Source: Synergistaceae bacterium
GTDB taxonomy: Bacteria; Synergistota; Synergistia; Synergistales; Aminobacteriaceae
DNA: 45,416 nt
Reading direction: 5' to 3'
Assembly: GCA_017405525.1 (NCBI GenBank)
Contig: JAFRAH010000009.1
Span: 1-45,416, forward strand
Part shown: one piece after another, positions 1 to 7,897 of the stretch
Numbering within the stretch: the stretch's first letter is position 1
Layout: every line of letters starts with the position of its first letter
Notes under the pieces: model-generated
The model's input: only the letters and a program-made list of their open reading frames with translations
Database searches by the model: none
What the model was told of the DNA's origin: nothing
Translations under genes and position numbers: made by a program

Positions 1-1019
1 ACGACATTTCTCAGCCAATACCACTGTCTGTTGCTAATCAGGGCGGGGCGATGACGGAACAGATTCAGCTGCTTGCACGATACACTGTACCTGTTAAGGA
101 TTGTATTTCCGCCTTCTGTGCTCGCACTGTCGAACTGCGGCGCACCGTATACCATTCTCTCATCCATCAGCTCAACATAACTATCGCACCACGCTCCTCC
201 TGACGCTCTGCCATCTGTTACCGCATTCACAAGATACTCGCGGTGCTTCAGTACGTGACTCTCCCCGAAACATGCCTTGAAGATTGCTTCCGCCCTCCTC
301 AAGTACACTGTCCTCATCTTGCTCCCCACGTAGCCGCCCTCTGTACTGTTTTCGGCGTTCATCGGCGCGGTGAACATGTTCGTGTCTGGCACTACCACGA
401 TATGGTGTGTCTCTAGTCCGTTGCCCTGATCTCCAGCCTTCAGGTAGTAATCAAGGTCCGCTACCCGCATCGTCCCGCTGTACGTGCTTGACTGCTCATC
501 ATCGTTCGCGTCCAAGTAGCTGTACGGAATGTTGCTGAACGTCCAACTGTCGCCAGGATATATGTCCGCGTACACTCCTCCGTATGTTCCGCCGAATGTT
601 CCCGCTCGGATTGCCGCGCTCTGGGCATCTGAGAACACTCCGAGATTCTTACCGCGATATACGCTGTTGTGCGCCCCGGCATTGTGATACCTGTGCGGCT
701 CTATCGCATTCAGCAAGGGCGTGTAGTCCCCTGCCCCCTTCAGCGACTCTAACCACTGCGCCAACGTCCCGGTGTATCCGTTCTCCACAGCAAGCTCATA
801 CGCCGACTTCCCGGTTATCGTCTGCATGTCTAGGTCATAACGCGCCTCCCAGTTTCCCATCGCCTTCGAGAGACGCGCAGACAAATCCGCAGGAAGGGTT
901 GACTGATGATTGCGGTCGATTGAGTACGCCTGATTGCTCGCTGACTGTCCCACATAAGGCTTCGCTAGCTGTATCTCTGTGTCGCTTATATTCTTCTGGC
1001 GATTGATGGCGATAAAGCC
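1..1019 (-). CDS. Phage tail-type structural protein, DUF6273-like, partial at both ends
   Basis: An uninterrupted minus-strand reading frame of about 339 codons enters at about 1019 and runs off the left edge without a stop. The first part carries a motif seen in phage tail fibre and collagen-like proteins (TGKSAYELAVENGYTGT, then WLESLKG). The last part (QLNLFRHRPALISNRQ, then YWLRNVV) resembles the DUF6273 domain found in phage and prophage surface proteins. No ATG, GTG or TTG precedes the recognisable N-terminal part (AINRQKNISDTEIQLAKPYVGQ region, about 1010-950) except a GTG inside it; the frame stays open up to 1115 and the first in-frame ATG is at 860. The 5' end therefore looks cut off, and it abuts a 5'-truncated gene on the other strand. 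The family call is from memory of motifs. Confidence 0.7.
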
Positions 1020-1280
1020 GCGCTGTGTTTTCCAGTAGCATTTGCGATCGCGGGACTCCTGACAGCCAGCACGGCAAGACGCAATGCTCTTGAGGGTTCT
1101 GCGTTCAACTGGTGGCTATATGGTGCGCTTGTCCCTGTGGCATTGTGGGTTGATGTTGTCATGGCCTGCTCGCAGAATAAAGCGAAAGGTTTTGTCAGAG
1201 GAGTAATCTATAGCCTTCTGGGAATTGCGGCGTTCCTGATTGTGTTCGTGCAGTTTCTTCCGGCTGTTCACAAGCCGTAG
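1017..1280 (+). pseudogene. 3' end of a small membrane-protein gene lacking its start
   Basis: A plus-strand frame is open from 969 to the TAG at 1278-1280. It encodes about 88 plausible residues with three hydrophobic segments (near ALCFPVAFAIAGLLTAS, WWLYGALVPVALWVDVVMA and GVIYSLLGIAAFLIVFV) separated by short basic loops (ARRN, NKAKG). That pattern fits a real multi-spanning inner-membrane protein. No ATG, GTG or TTG exists in frame before the middle of the protein. Its upstream codons are antisense to the recognisable start of the phage tail gene. It therefore reads as the C-terminal remnant of a gene cut near 1010-1020. I do not recognise the family. Confidence 0.5.
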
Positions 1281-1386
1281 TGATTTGTGAAAGGATGTGT
1301 CTGTGATGAGGGAAAGGTTACGCATACTGTTATGTGTTATCGCTATCGCTTTGAACTTGTCGACATGTTGCATAAATGATTTTGGC

Positions 1387-1415
1387 TTGTGCAAATATGA
1401 CTATGCTGATATAAT
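1387..1415 (+). promoter_or_regulatory. Sigma-70-type promoter for the Abi gene
   Basis: A -35 box TTGTGC (1387-1392), a 17-base spacer and a perfect -10 box TATAAT (1410-1415), which also carries the extended TGA before it. Transcription would start near 1422, leaving a leader of about 120 bases before the Abi start codon. Confidence 0.65.
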
Positions 1416-1426
1416 ATACACAAAAA

Positions 1427-1446
1427 GAGGATACATATATATCCTC
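1427..1446. promoter_or_regulatory. Palindrome at the predicted transcription start (candidate operator or 5' hairpin)
   Basis: Perfect 7-base inverted repeat GAGGATA (1427-1433) and TATCCTC (1440-1446) around a 6-base AT-rich centre. It sits just downstream of the -10 box, where a repressor would block RNA polymerase; in RNA it would form a short hairpin at the very 5' end. Its function is inferred only from position and symmetry. Confidence 0.4.
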
Positions 1447-1541
1447 CTTCCTGAAACGAAATCCGCTAGTCATCCCATGAAACTGGTAGCAGGACTAAAC
1501 GGTACTTGGGCTGGTTACCAAGCCTGCTCCTAAATTATATT

Positions 1542-2354
1542 ATGAAAGGTGTGAAAACACAAATAGATACTAACACTTATAACCCGAAAGAGATTGTAGC
1601 GGCACTTTCAGCAGAGCGTCTGAAGCCTTACTCGTTGTTCACTCCGTATGCAGATGAAATCCATAGTATAGTGCCATATGATTTAGTTCAATGGCTTTCC
1701 TCAATGTTATTCACACCGCTTCAATATTTTGAAGTTACACTGCGAAACAGATTGTATGTCGTCCTAGAGAAACACTATACGTGGAGGCGTAAAAAGTACA
1801 AAGTGCTTGGTGATCCTGCCGAGTGGTTGAAATGGATGCCTACCAAGAAAAGCACAATCCAGAAGGTAAATGACGCGTATACATTTGCACAACGTAATGT
1901 GAAGAATAGGCCTGTGGTGATTGGCGATATTATCTCAGGGCTTTCACTTGGAGTCGGGATAGATATATTAAAAGAACATCCAAAGAAAGGATCGCCATAC
2001 CACTTCTGGACGTTCACACAGAACAAAATATTTCCTAATGCGAAGAATCAGAATCGTGAAACTATCTGTGCTGAACTTCTTGGGATTAAGAAAATCAGGA
2101 ACAGGCTATTTCACCATGAGCCTATATGGAATGAACCAAGTGTAAAGAATTGCCATATGGCTCTTTCCGAAATACTGAAACAGTATGAGCGTGTAATGCG
2201 GGCATTGCGTTGGTTGTCAATAGATGTGTATATGTTTCTGTGGGAAGAGGGACGAGAGTATCTCCTGAAAAAGCAGGCTTTGAAACTATCAAACTCATTG
2301 TTAGAATTATTTTCGGAGAAAAAGAATAACAGCTTACGCAGTAAAGGACGTTGA
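1542..2354 (+). CDS. Abi family (HEPN-type) abortive-infection-like protein
   Basis: 270 residues if started at the ATG at 1542; the frame stays open upstream to a TTG at 1506, and a GTG at 1551 has a better-placed GAAAGGT. The C-terminal half carries the Abi/HEPN hallmark IRNRLFHHEPIW, an R-N-x3-H pattern that in HEPN ribonucleases forms the RNA-cleaving site. An earlier EVTLRNRL matches the conserved N-terminal block of these Abi-like proteins. Family members are linked to phage exclusion, often by RNA cleavage; here that role is inferred. It has its own promoter and leader, lies among phage remnants, and is followed without a gap by a small gene. Its AT-richer, less biased codon use differs from the core genes further right, as expected for acquired DNA. 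Confidence 0.72.
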   Translation: MKGVKTQIDTNTYNPKEIVAALSAERLKPYSLFTPYADEIHSIVPYDLVQWLSSMLFTPLQYFEVTLRNRLYVVLEKHYTWRRKKYKVLGDPAEWLKWMPTKKSTIQKVNDAYTFAQRNVKNRPVVIGDIISGLSLGVGIDILKEHPKKGSPYHFWTFTQNKIFPNAKNQNRETICAELLGIKKIRNRLFHHEPIWNEPSVKNCHMALSEILKQYERVMRALRWLSIDVYMFLWEEGREYLLKKQALKLSNSLLELFSEKKNNSLRSKGR

Positions 2355-2588
2355 GTGAACATGTCTCACGACATAAAGCTCCAAACGCTTTGGAATAAAG
2401 CTGAGGCTCTGAGGGAGCATCTGAGCAATCCCGAATGGTTGCAAGCTATAGGTATAGGCTCTGATGATGGGAGTCCCTGTATATATGTGTACGCAAATAA
2501 GCTCCGTCCAGCTCGCGTCCTCGTCCCTAATACTTGGTGTGATGTTCCTGTCAAACTAAAGAAGCTTGGGAAGTTAAGCCCTGCGTAG
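2355..2588 (+). CDS. Small conserved-type protein directly after the Abi gene
   Basis: 77 residues from the GTG at 2355, which touches the stop codon of the Abi gene, or 75 from the ATG at 2361. AAAGGA lies at good distance before the GTG, inside the end of the Abi frame, so translational coupling is likely. The sequence is soluble, with no membrane segment: an N-terminal helix, then a block GIGSDDGSPCIYVYANK and a final VPVKLKKLGK. The block recalls small proteins with a V-G-I-G...PCI.VYV...P..V pattern, but I cannot name a family or a function. Tight coupling makes it a candidate partner or antidote of the Abi protein, which is inference. Confidence 0.55.
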   Translation: MNMSHDIKLQTLWNKAEALREHLSNPEWLQAIGIGSDDGSPCIYVYANKLRPARVLVPNTWCDVPVKLKKLGKLSPA

Positions 2589-2671
2589 GGTATGACCGTA
2601 TAAAGAACCGTACAAGAGATAAGTGGAATAATTTTGTAGGAGTGATTGATAGCAAGGGTTTGTATATTTTA

Positions 2672-2694
2672 TTCGGTGTCCCCGCCGTCCACCA
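2672..2694 (+). other. 3' end of a tRNA or tmRNA gene without its body: probable attachment-site scar
   Basis: The stretch reads as a T-loop-like TTCGGTG, the 3' half of a T-stem (TCCCC), a 7-base acceptor strand (GCCGTCC), a discriminator A and the CCA end. The 5' partner strands (GGGGA before the loop, GGACGGC further up) are absent in the 120 bases before it, so it is not a whole RNA gene. A terminator follows within 10 bases, as after a genuine RNA gene. This is the usual product of an element integrating into the 3' end of a tRNA or ssrA gene, with the element on the left side. The loop has G where A58 is normally conserved, which lowers confidence. Confidence 0.45.
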
Positions 2695-2702
2695 TTAAAG
2701 GC

Positions 2703-2743
2703 AATAATCCCCCGCTCATTCATTGGGCAGGGGTTATTTTTTT
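2703..2743 (+). terminator. Rho-independent terminator
   Basis: AATAATCCCC (2703-2712) pairs with GGGGTTATT (2730-2738) with one bulge, followed by seven T. It lies right after the RNA-gene 3' end and probably served it. It may also help terminate the convergent TerA-like gene. Confidence 0.7.
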
Positions 2744-2752
2744 CCCGGCAAC

Positions 2753-3883
2753 TTATTTCTTCCCTGCAACCCAGCGCAATCCCCAGCCATAATACTTGTC
2801 CATCTCTGAATGACCGCTGAAGAACTTTACGAGCTTCTCTACGCTGAACGTCTCATCATTCACATTCTCAAGCATGGCAATTGCACACATGATCTTCGAG
2901 GTGTCGTACTCGTCAAGCCTCACGACAATATCACGGCTTCCGGGACACTTCACCGTTGCGATTCCGTCAGCTTCCTGCCAGTTCGCTATGCCCTCGTAGA
3001 TGAACGTATACACGAGAATCCGCCGGAACTTCGAGATTTCCCCGCCGTTAATCCGCAGGTTCTCCCCGCCCTCAACCTCTCCCGTCCTGTCATCACCATC
3101 AAGCGAAATGTAGGGGTATGAGTCCAGTCTCCCGAATGTCTTTCCCAGTGCTTGGATTGAGCCCTTTCGTCCGTCCTTGAACTCGAACAGGCAGCCTAAA
3201 TCCAAGTCAACAGCCTCACTTTTCCCACCGCCGAATATCGACATTAGCCCCCTGCTTTGAGTTTTCTTGTGCCAGTTGAGATTGACGAGCACCTCGCCGA
3301 GCTTGGGGGTTGTCTTGTCGAGGCTGACCTTCTGACCCTTCCGCAGCTCCACAGGCTTGGGCTTCTCCCTCTGTTCTGACGGCCTCACCTCCTCGCCGCC
3401 GTAATGTCTCAGTAGCTCACTCAACCCGCCGTTAAAGCCCGACGCAACTGCCGAAATTCTCCAGCCATCTTTACGGTAGAGCTCTATGCTGATTATTGCC
3501 CGCTCATCGTGGAAGTCCGAGCCCTGAAGTGTCATCGTCATGGCCTCGCTGCCTTCGGGAGTGAGGGTTATCGTGTGTGAGGTGATTTCTCCCATCGTTC
3601 CGGCTCCGTCAATGTTCACGGTGAACACGAGACGTGCGATTTTTGCAGGGAGGGAAGGAAGGTTCACGGCAAATTCCGCACCGTTGGTGTAGGGCGAATA
3701 GGTTACTTCACCGTTTGGCGCACTCGTCTGGTTGTAGAAGATCATGTAGCGGTCATCTGAGAGTTTACCCACTTCATCGACACCAAAGCACGAGAAGTCA
3801 TATACCCCATTTCCTGAGATGCTCATATCAACCATCATCTTGACATTCGGGATTTTCCCCCTGAAGCCACGTACCATTTCCAT
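2753..3883 (-). CDS. TerD-domain protein, TerA-like (tellurium/stress resistance family)
   Basis: 376 residues from the ATG at 3883, preceded by GGGGTGA; the frame extends further to 3979, but that part would overlap the divergent uvrA start region. The N-terminal half is a TerD-type domain (VDMSISGNGVYDFSCFGVDE, then DDRYMIFYNQ and LPAKIARLVFTVNID). A basic, proline-rich linker (REKPKPVELRKGQKVSLDKT) leads to a second beta-sandwich half of the same type (LDLGCLFEFKDGRKGSIQAL, with SLDGDDRTGEVEGGE, acidic residues typical of Ca2+ binding). Two such halves give the length of TerA. Family members are cytosolic stress proteins tied to tellurite, phage and colicin tolerance. No other ter gene is near. 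The call rests on remembered motifs. Confidence 0.75.
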   Translation of the reverse strand: MEMVRGFRGKIPNVKMMVDMSISGNGVYDFSCFGVDEVGKLSDDRYMIFYNQTSAPNGEVTYSPYTNGAEFAVNLPSLPAKIARLVFTVNIDGAGTMGEITSHTITLTPEGSEAMTMTLQGSDFHDERAIISIELYRKDGWRISAVASGFNGGLSELLRHYGGEEVRPSEQREKPKPVELRKGQKVSLDKTTPKLGEVLVNLNWHKKTQSRGLMSIFGGGKSEAVDLDLGCLFEFKDGRKGSIQALGKTFGRLDSYPYISLDGDDRTGEVEGGENLRINGGEISKFRRILVYTFIYEGIANWQEADGIATVKCPGSRDIVVRLDEYDTSKIMCAIAMLENVNDETFSVEKLVKFFSGHSEMDKYYGWGLRWVAGKK

Positions 3884-3942
3884 GATATATAATTCACCCC
3901 GCAAAATCTTAGTGGAATAATTATCACAGTATATATGAAAAC

Positions 3943-6795
3943 ATGAAAGGAAAAAAATTCTTGGACGGCAAAATTTCAATTAGGGGAGCAAGAGAACATA
4001 ACCTCAAGGACATTAACATAGACATTCCGCGCGGAAAACTCATAGTTATCACCGGGCCTTCAGGTTCAGGGAAATCATCATTAGCCTTTGACACTCTCTA
4101 TGCTGAAGGACAACGGAGATATGTAGAGAGCCTCTCAGCATATGCCCGGCAGTTCCTGGGAGTCCAGAAGAAACCTGACGTTGACGAAATATCAGGGCTC
4201 TCACCAGCAATCTCAATCGAGCAGAAAGGTACAGGCCATAATCCCCGCTCAATCGTCGGGACTGTTACGGAGATCTACGACTACTTCAGGTTACTCTTCG
4301 GGCGAATAGGCATCCCTCACTGCCCAAAATGCGGAAAGCCAGTTCAGCGGCACTCAATCGACGAGATACTGAGCTACATTCTCGGCCATGAAGACGGACT
4401 CAAGACGGAGATATTCGCCCCGATGGTCAAGGGCAAGAAGGGGGAGTTCCGTAACCTCTTCAGCAGCGTCAGGGAGAAGGGATATACACGCGCAAGGGTT
4501 GACGGGACGGTGTACTACCTTGAGGAGGAGATAGAGATTGACCGCAACAAACGCCACAATATCGAGATAGTCATAGACCGCCTGAAGGTTACGCCCGACA
4601 AGAGAAGCCGCATTGCCGAGAGCGTTGAAGCCTCGCTGAAACTCTCAGGGGGTTACGTCCTCATCAAGTCAGAAGGCCATGAAGAATATACCATGACGGA
4701 GAATTATTCCTGTCCTGACTGCGAAATAGGTATGCCTGAGATTGAGCCGCGATTGTTCTCGTTCAACAACCCCGCCGGTGCCTGTCCTGACTGCGGAGGA
4801 CTGGGAAGCCACGAGCATTTTTCCCGCGAACTCACAATAGACCCCGAACGTTCAGTGCTTGACGGTGCGGTAATACCATGGAGGACTAAGCCGCATTCAG
4901 TGGAGAAGCTGAAGATGTTTGCGGACAAACACGGCTGGGACTTGAGCGTAGCCTGGAAGGACTTAGCCCCGGAAATTCAGGACTTCATCTGGAACGGCTC
5001 AGGTGATGAGAGAATGCCCATGATATTCGACGAGAAGGGAATTGCCCGGCCATACATGGGACGCTTTGAGGGAGTTACAGGGTGGCTTGAGGCAAAACTG
5101 AAGTGGTTTGCGGAGAACGAGAACGTTACGGAGGAAGTAGCACAGTACAGGGAGGAGGATACCTGCAGGACTTGCGGGGGGTTGCGTCTCAGGCAGGAAG
5201 CCCTCAACGTCAAGGTGTCAGGTTACGGCATCGGTGATTTCCTCGTTATGCCCGTTGAACGCCTCGTGAACGTCATGAAGTCCCTCAACCTCACAGACTC
5301 TGAGACCTCGATTACTGCCCAGCTCATGCCTGAGATTATCCGGCGGCTTGAGTTCCTCTGTGATGTCGGCGTGGGGTATCTCTCACTCTTGCGGCGGGCT
5401 GATACTCTCTCAGGTGGCGAGACTCAGCGTATAAGGCTTGCGACACAAATCGGCTCGAACCTCAGCGGAGTCCTCTACGTCCTCGATGAGCCGACGATAG
5501 GACTTCATTCGCGCGACACGGAGAAACTCATCAAGTCCCTGAAGTCAATTCGTGAGCTCGGCAACACCGTTGTAGTGGTTGAACATGACCGCGAGACTAT
5601 GCAGGCGGCAGATGAGTTAGTGGAGTTAGGCCCGGAGGCTGGCAGCAACGGAGGCAGGATACTTCACGCAGGGAGCTATGAGGCTGTGAGGAACTCGGAC
5701 GGCAATACGGGGAAATACCTTCGAGGCGAGGCAACAGGAATCGTTAGGCCAAAGGAACGCCGCAAGCCTTCAGGATGGTTCAGCGTACTCGGAGCATCAC
5801 ACAACAACCTCAAGGATATTGACGTGAGAATACCTTCCGGGGTCTTCACGTGCATAAGCGGGGTATCAGGCTCAGGCAAAAGCAGCCTCATCTATGACGT
5901 TCTCTATAAGGGGATGCGGCGCATTCTTGACCGTGATTTTAGGGAGCGTCCCGGAAAATTCCGCAAGATTGAGGGAGCTGACATGTTCGGGAATATCGTG
6001 CTCGTCGACCAGTCCCCCATAGGCAGGACTCCGCGTTCAAACCCAGCGACGTATACGGGAGTCTTCGGGGCAATCCGTGAGTTCTTCGCCGGACTTCCTG
6101 ACGCAAGGGTGAGGGGCTACAATGCCGGGCGTTTCTCGTTCAACGTCAAGGGCGGAAGGTGTGAGTCCTGCGGGGGTGCCGGGAGCGTCAAGACCTCGAT
6201 GCTCTTTCTGCCGGATATATATTCGGACTGTGAGGTTTGCCGGGGAACTCGATACAACCACGAGACCCTAGAGGTGCGCTTCAAGGGGAAGAACATTGCT
6301 GACGTTCTGGCAATGACCGTAGACGAGGCCGGGGAGTTCTTCCGGGAAATTCCGAGGATTTCCGGGAAACTCAGGCTGATACATGATGCAGGACTGGGAT
6401 ATATCCAGCTTGGGCAGTCTGCATTGACGTTGTCGGGCGGCGAGGCTCAAAGGGTCAAGCTGTCTAAGGAGCTCTCAAAGAAATTCGGAGGTCGTACGCT
6501 GTATTTGCTTGACGAACCTACTACCGGGCTCTTCTACACGGACATACGGAAACTGCTTGAGATAGTTCACAGGATTGTAGACAACGGAAGCACGGTAATA
6601 TTCATTGAGCACAATCTTGATGTTCTTCTGTCGGCTGACTACATTATTGATCTCGGCCCTGAAGGCGGGGAACGTGGCGGCCATGTCGTAACTTCAGGGA
6701 CACCCGAAGAGGTCATGAAGAGCGGTGAAGGTTACACGTCCGAATTTCTCAGGGACTACAAGAAGGAAATAACGGGCGGCCATATGCTAGAATAG
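3943..6795 (+). CDS. uvrA: UvrA, excinuclease ABC subunit A
   Basis: UvrA recognises DNA damage and loads UvrB in nucleotide excision repair. The 950-residue length is standard. Two ABC ATPase modules are complete: Walker [10 protein letters not shown] near residue 38 and [10 protein letters not shown] near 638; signatures [12 protein letters not shown] near 489 and [12 protein letters not shown] near 830; Walker [10 protein letters not shown] and DEPTTGLFY (F replaces the usual H). Zinc-binding CxxC pairs are at about 126 (CPKC), 257 and 283 (CPDC) and 740 (CESC, later CEVC). Start choice: the ATG at 3943 has no clear ribosome site, whereas AAAGGA at 3946-3951 lies 9 bases before a TTG at 3961. 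That TTG would give [14 protein letters not shown], matching the E. coli N-terminus better. No LexA-type operator is evident. Confidence 0.95.
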   Translation: MKGKKFLDGKISIRGAREHNLKDINIDIPRGKLIVITGPSGSGKSSLAFDTLYAEGQRRYVESLSAYARQFLGVQKKPDVDEISGLSPAISIEQKGTGHNPRSIVGTVTEIYDYFRLLFGRIGIPHCPKCGKPVQRHSIDEILSYILGHEDGLKTEIFAPMVKGKKGEFRNLFSSVREKGYTRARVDGTVYYLEEEIEIDRNKRHNIEIVIDRLKVTPDKRSRIAESVEASLKLSGGYVLIKSEGHEEYTMTENYSCPDCEIGMPEIEPRLFSFNNPAGACPDCGGLGSHEHFSRELTIDPERSVLDGAVIPWRTKPHSVEKLKMFADKHGWDLSVAWKDLAPEIQDFIWNGSGDERMPMIFDEKGIARPYMGRFEGVTGWLEAKLKWFAENENVTEEVAQYREEDTCRTCGGLRLRQEALNVKVSGYGIGDFLVMPVERLVNVMKSLNLTDSETSITAQLMPEIIRRLEFLCDVGVGYLSLLRRADTLSGGETQRIRLATQIGSNLSGVLYVLDEPTIGLHSRDTEKLIKSLKSIRELGNTVVVVEHDRETMQAADELVELGPEAGSNGGRILHAGSYEAVRNSDGNTGKYLRGEATGIVRPKERRKPSGWFSVLGASHNNLKDIDVRIPSGVFTCISGVSGSGKSSLIYDVLYKGMRRILDRDFRERPGKFRKIEGADMFGNIVLVDQSPIGRTPRSNPATYTGVFGAIREFFAGLPDARVRGYNAGRFSFNVKGGRCESCGGAGSVKTSMLFLPDIYSDCEVCRGTRYNHETLEVRFKGKNIADVLAMTVDEAGEFFREIPRISGKLRLIHDAGLGYIQLGQSALTLSGGEAQRVKLSKELSKKFGGRTLYLLDEPTTGLFYTDIRKLLEIVHRIVDNGSTVIFIEHNLDVLLSADYIIDLGPEGGERGGHVVTSGTPEEVMKSGEGYTSEFLRDYKKEITGGHMLE

Positions 6796-6834
6796 GCGAA
6801 ATCCAACACTCAGGAAAATTCAGGAGGGTATGAA

Positions 6835-7827
6835 TTGAACGCGAAAAAGTTAATCCCATTAATTCTTGCCGCAATTCTCTTCACCGTTAAGGCCGAAGCA
6901 ATGCCCGAAGCCTCAGCAATGCTTACCGATATTTACAGCACCTATATAACTGAGCCTTCAACGTTCGGTGAAAATGTAGCGTCATTCCTTGAAGGCCAGC
7001 GAAAGAACAAAACCTACACTGCCGGGCTCGAAAAGGAAATTTCAGAGCTCAGGAAACGTCAGAAGTTCACGCAGGAGAAGGCACTTGCTGAGATCAAGAC
7101 GCTCATCAAGGGCAATAAACTTCCCTCGTACATCACGGAAAAAGGCAAGTACACCTACACGCCGGGCGTTAATGCGGCAGTCCCAACGTCAAACGTCAAG
7201 CTCCGTTCACAGCCCAACACTGAGGCACGGGTCATCAAGGTCATCAAGGCCGGCATCCGTCAGGGGAACAGCTACACTCCACCCGAAATATGCGACTATC
7301 TTGGTGAATGGACAAGCCCGCAAGGTGAACGCTGGGTAATCGTGAACTACAGGCCGGGACTAACACAGAAGGCCAGCGACAAGAAACTAGGCTTTCTTTT
7401 CGGCGAATATGTGAGGCTCGTTACTGATGAGGACGCTCTGAAGGTTGCCGACATCTACGAGCACCCCGCCAAATATGCCAAGATTGACGCAAGCACTACC
7501 ATATCACCTGAGACTTTGTTGCGTGCCTACGTGGTCAACCCCTTCAAGGCCGAAAAGACCTACAAGGGAAAGACCTTAAGGCTTCACGGTGAGGTTACGG
7601 GCATCAAGGCAGATAATGGAGTGCCTATAGTGGAATTTGACGCTTACTTCTCGGACTTGAGCCAGCGGGCTATAGCTACGTGCTACCTGTCGAAGGATGA
7701 CCCGTTGCTTGCGGAAATCGAGACGGGAGGGAACGTAACAATTCAGGGGAAAGTCTCGGAAGTTGACACTGGAATGTGGAACAAGGCATTCAAGCTCACT
7801 GACTGCCGAATAATCGCGGCGAAATAA
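6835..7827 (+). CDS. Exported protein with SH3-like and OB-fold (tRNA_anti-like) parts
   Basis: 330 residues. The start is the TTG at 6835, set by AGGAGGG seven bases upstream; the ATG at 6830 is followed directly by a stop. A signal peptide (KKLIPLILAAILFTVKAEA) ends near residue 22. A helical stretch follows, then an SH3-like region (about 105-190) with NVKLRSQPNTEARVIKVIKAG, a typical bacterial SH3 repeat opening. The C-terminal 100 residues (YKGKTLRLHGEVTGIKAD, then GGNVTIQGKVSEVDTGMW) look like the OB-type domain found in exported lipoproteins. Such proteins sit in the envelope, sometimes binding peptidoglycan. It follows uvrA by 39 bases and may be co-transcribed. The function is unknown. 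Confidence 0.65.
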   Translation: MNAKKLIPLILAAILFTVKAEAMPEASAMLTDIYSTYITEPSTFGENVASFLEGQRKNKTYTAGLEKEISELRKRQKFTQEKALAEIKTLIKGNKLPSYITEKGKYTYTPGVNAAVPTSNVKLRSQPNTEARVIKVIKAGIRQGNSYTPPEICDYLGEWTSPQGERWVIVNYRPGLTQKASDKKLGFLFGEYVRLVTDEDALKVADIYEHPAKYAKIDASTTISPETLLRAYVVNPFKAEKTYKGKTLRLHGEVTGIKADNGVPIVEFDAYFSDLSQRAIATCYLSKDDPLLAEIETGGNVTIQGKVSEVDTGMWNKAFKLTDCRIIAAK

Positions 7828-7851
7828 TACCCATGCAGTGCTGAAACTCTG

Positions 7852-7860
7852 TGCTAGAAT
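7852..7860 (+). promoter_or_regulatory. Extended -10 promoter element before the solute-binding protein gene
   Basis: TGCTAGAAT fits the TGNTATAAT extended -10 consensus, with no convincing -35. It is 38 bases before the start codon and belongs to a set of similar elements in this window (1407, 11449, 12881, 14349). Confidence 0.4.
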
Positions 7861-7897
7861 AACTCCAATCCACATAATAATTTTAGGAGGTATCGCT

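Noticed and set aside
584-1006. Plus-strand open frame of 140 codons
   Set aside because: Antisense to the phage tail frame, rich in Ser/Pro/Thr/Arg as expected from a shadow frame.
1297-1533. Open frame starting MSVMRERLRILLCVIAIALN, lipoprotein-like opening
   Set aside because: The -35/-10 promoter and palindrome of the Abi gene lie inside it, and the sequence after residue 25 looks like read-through of leader DNA.
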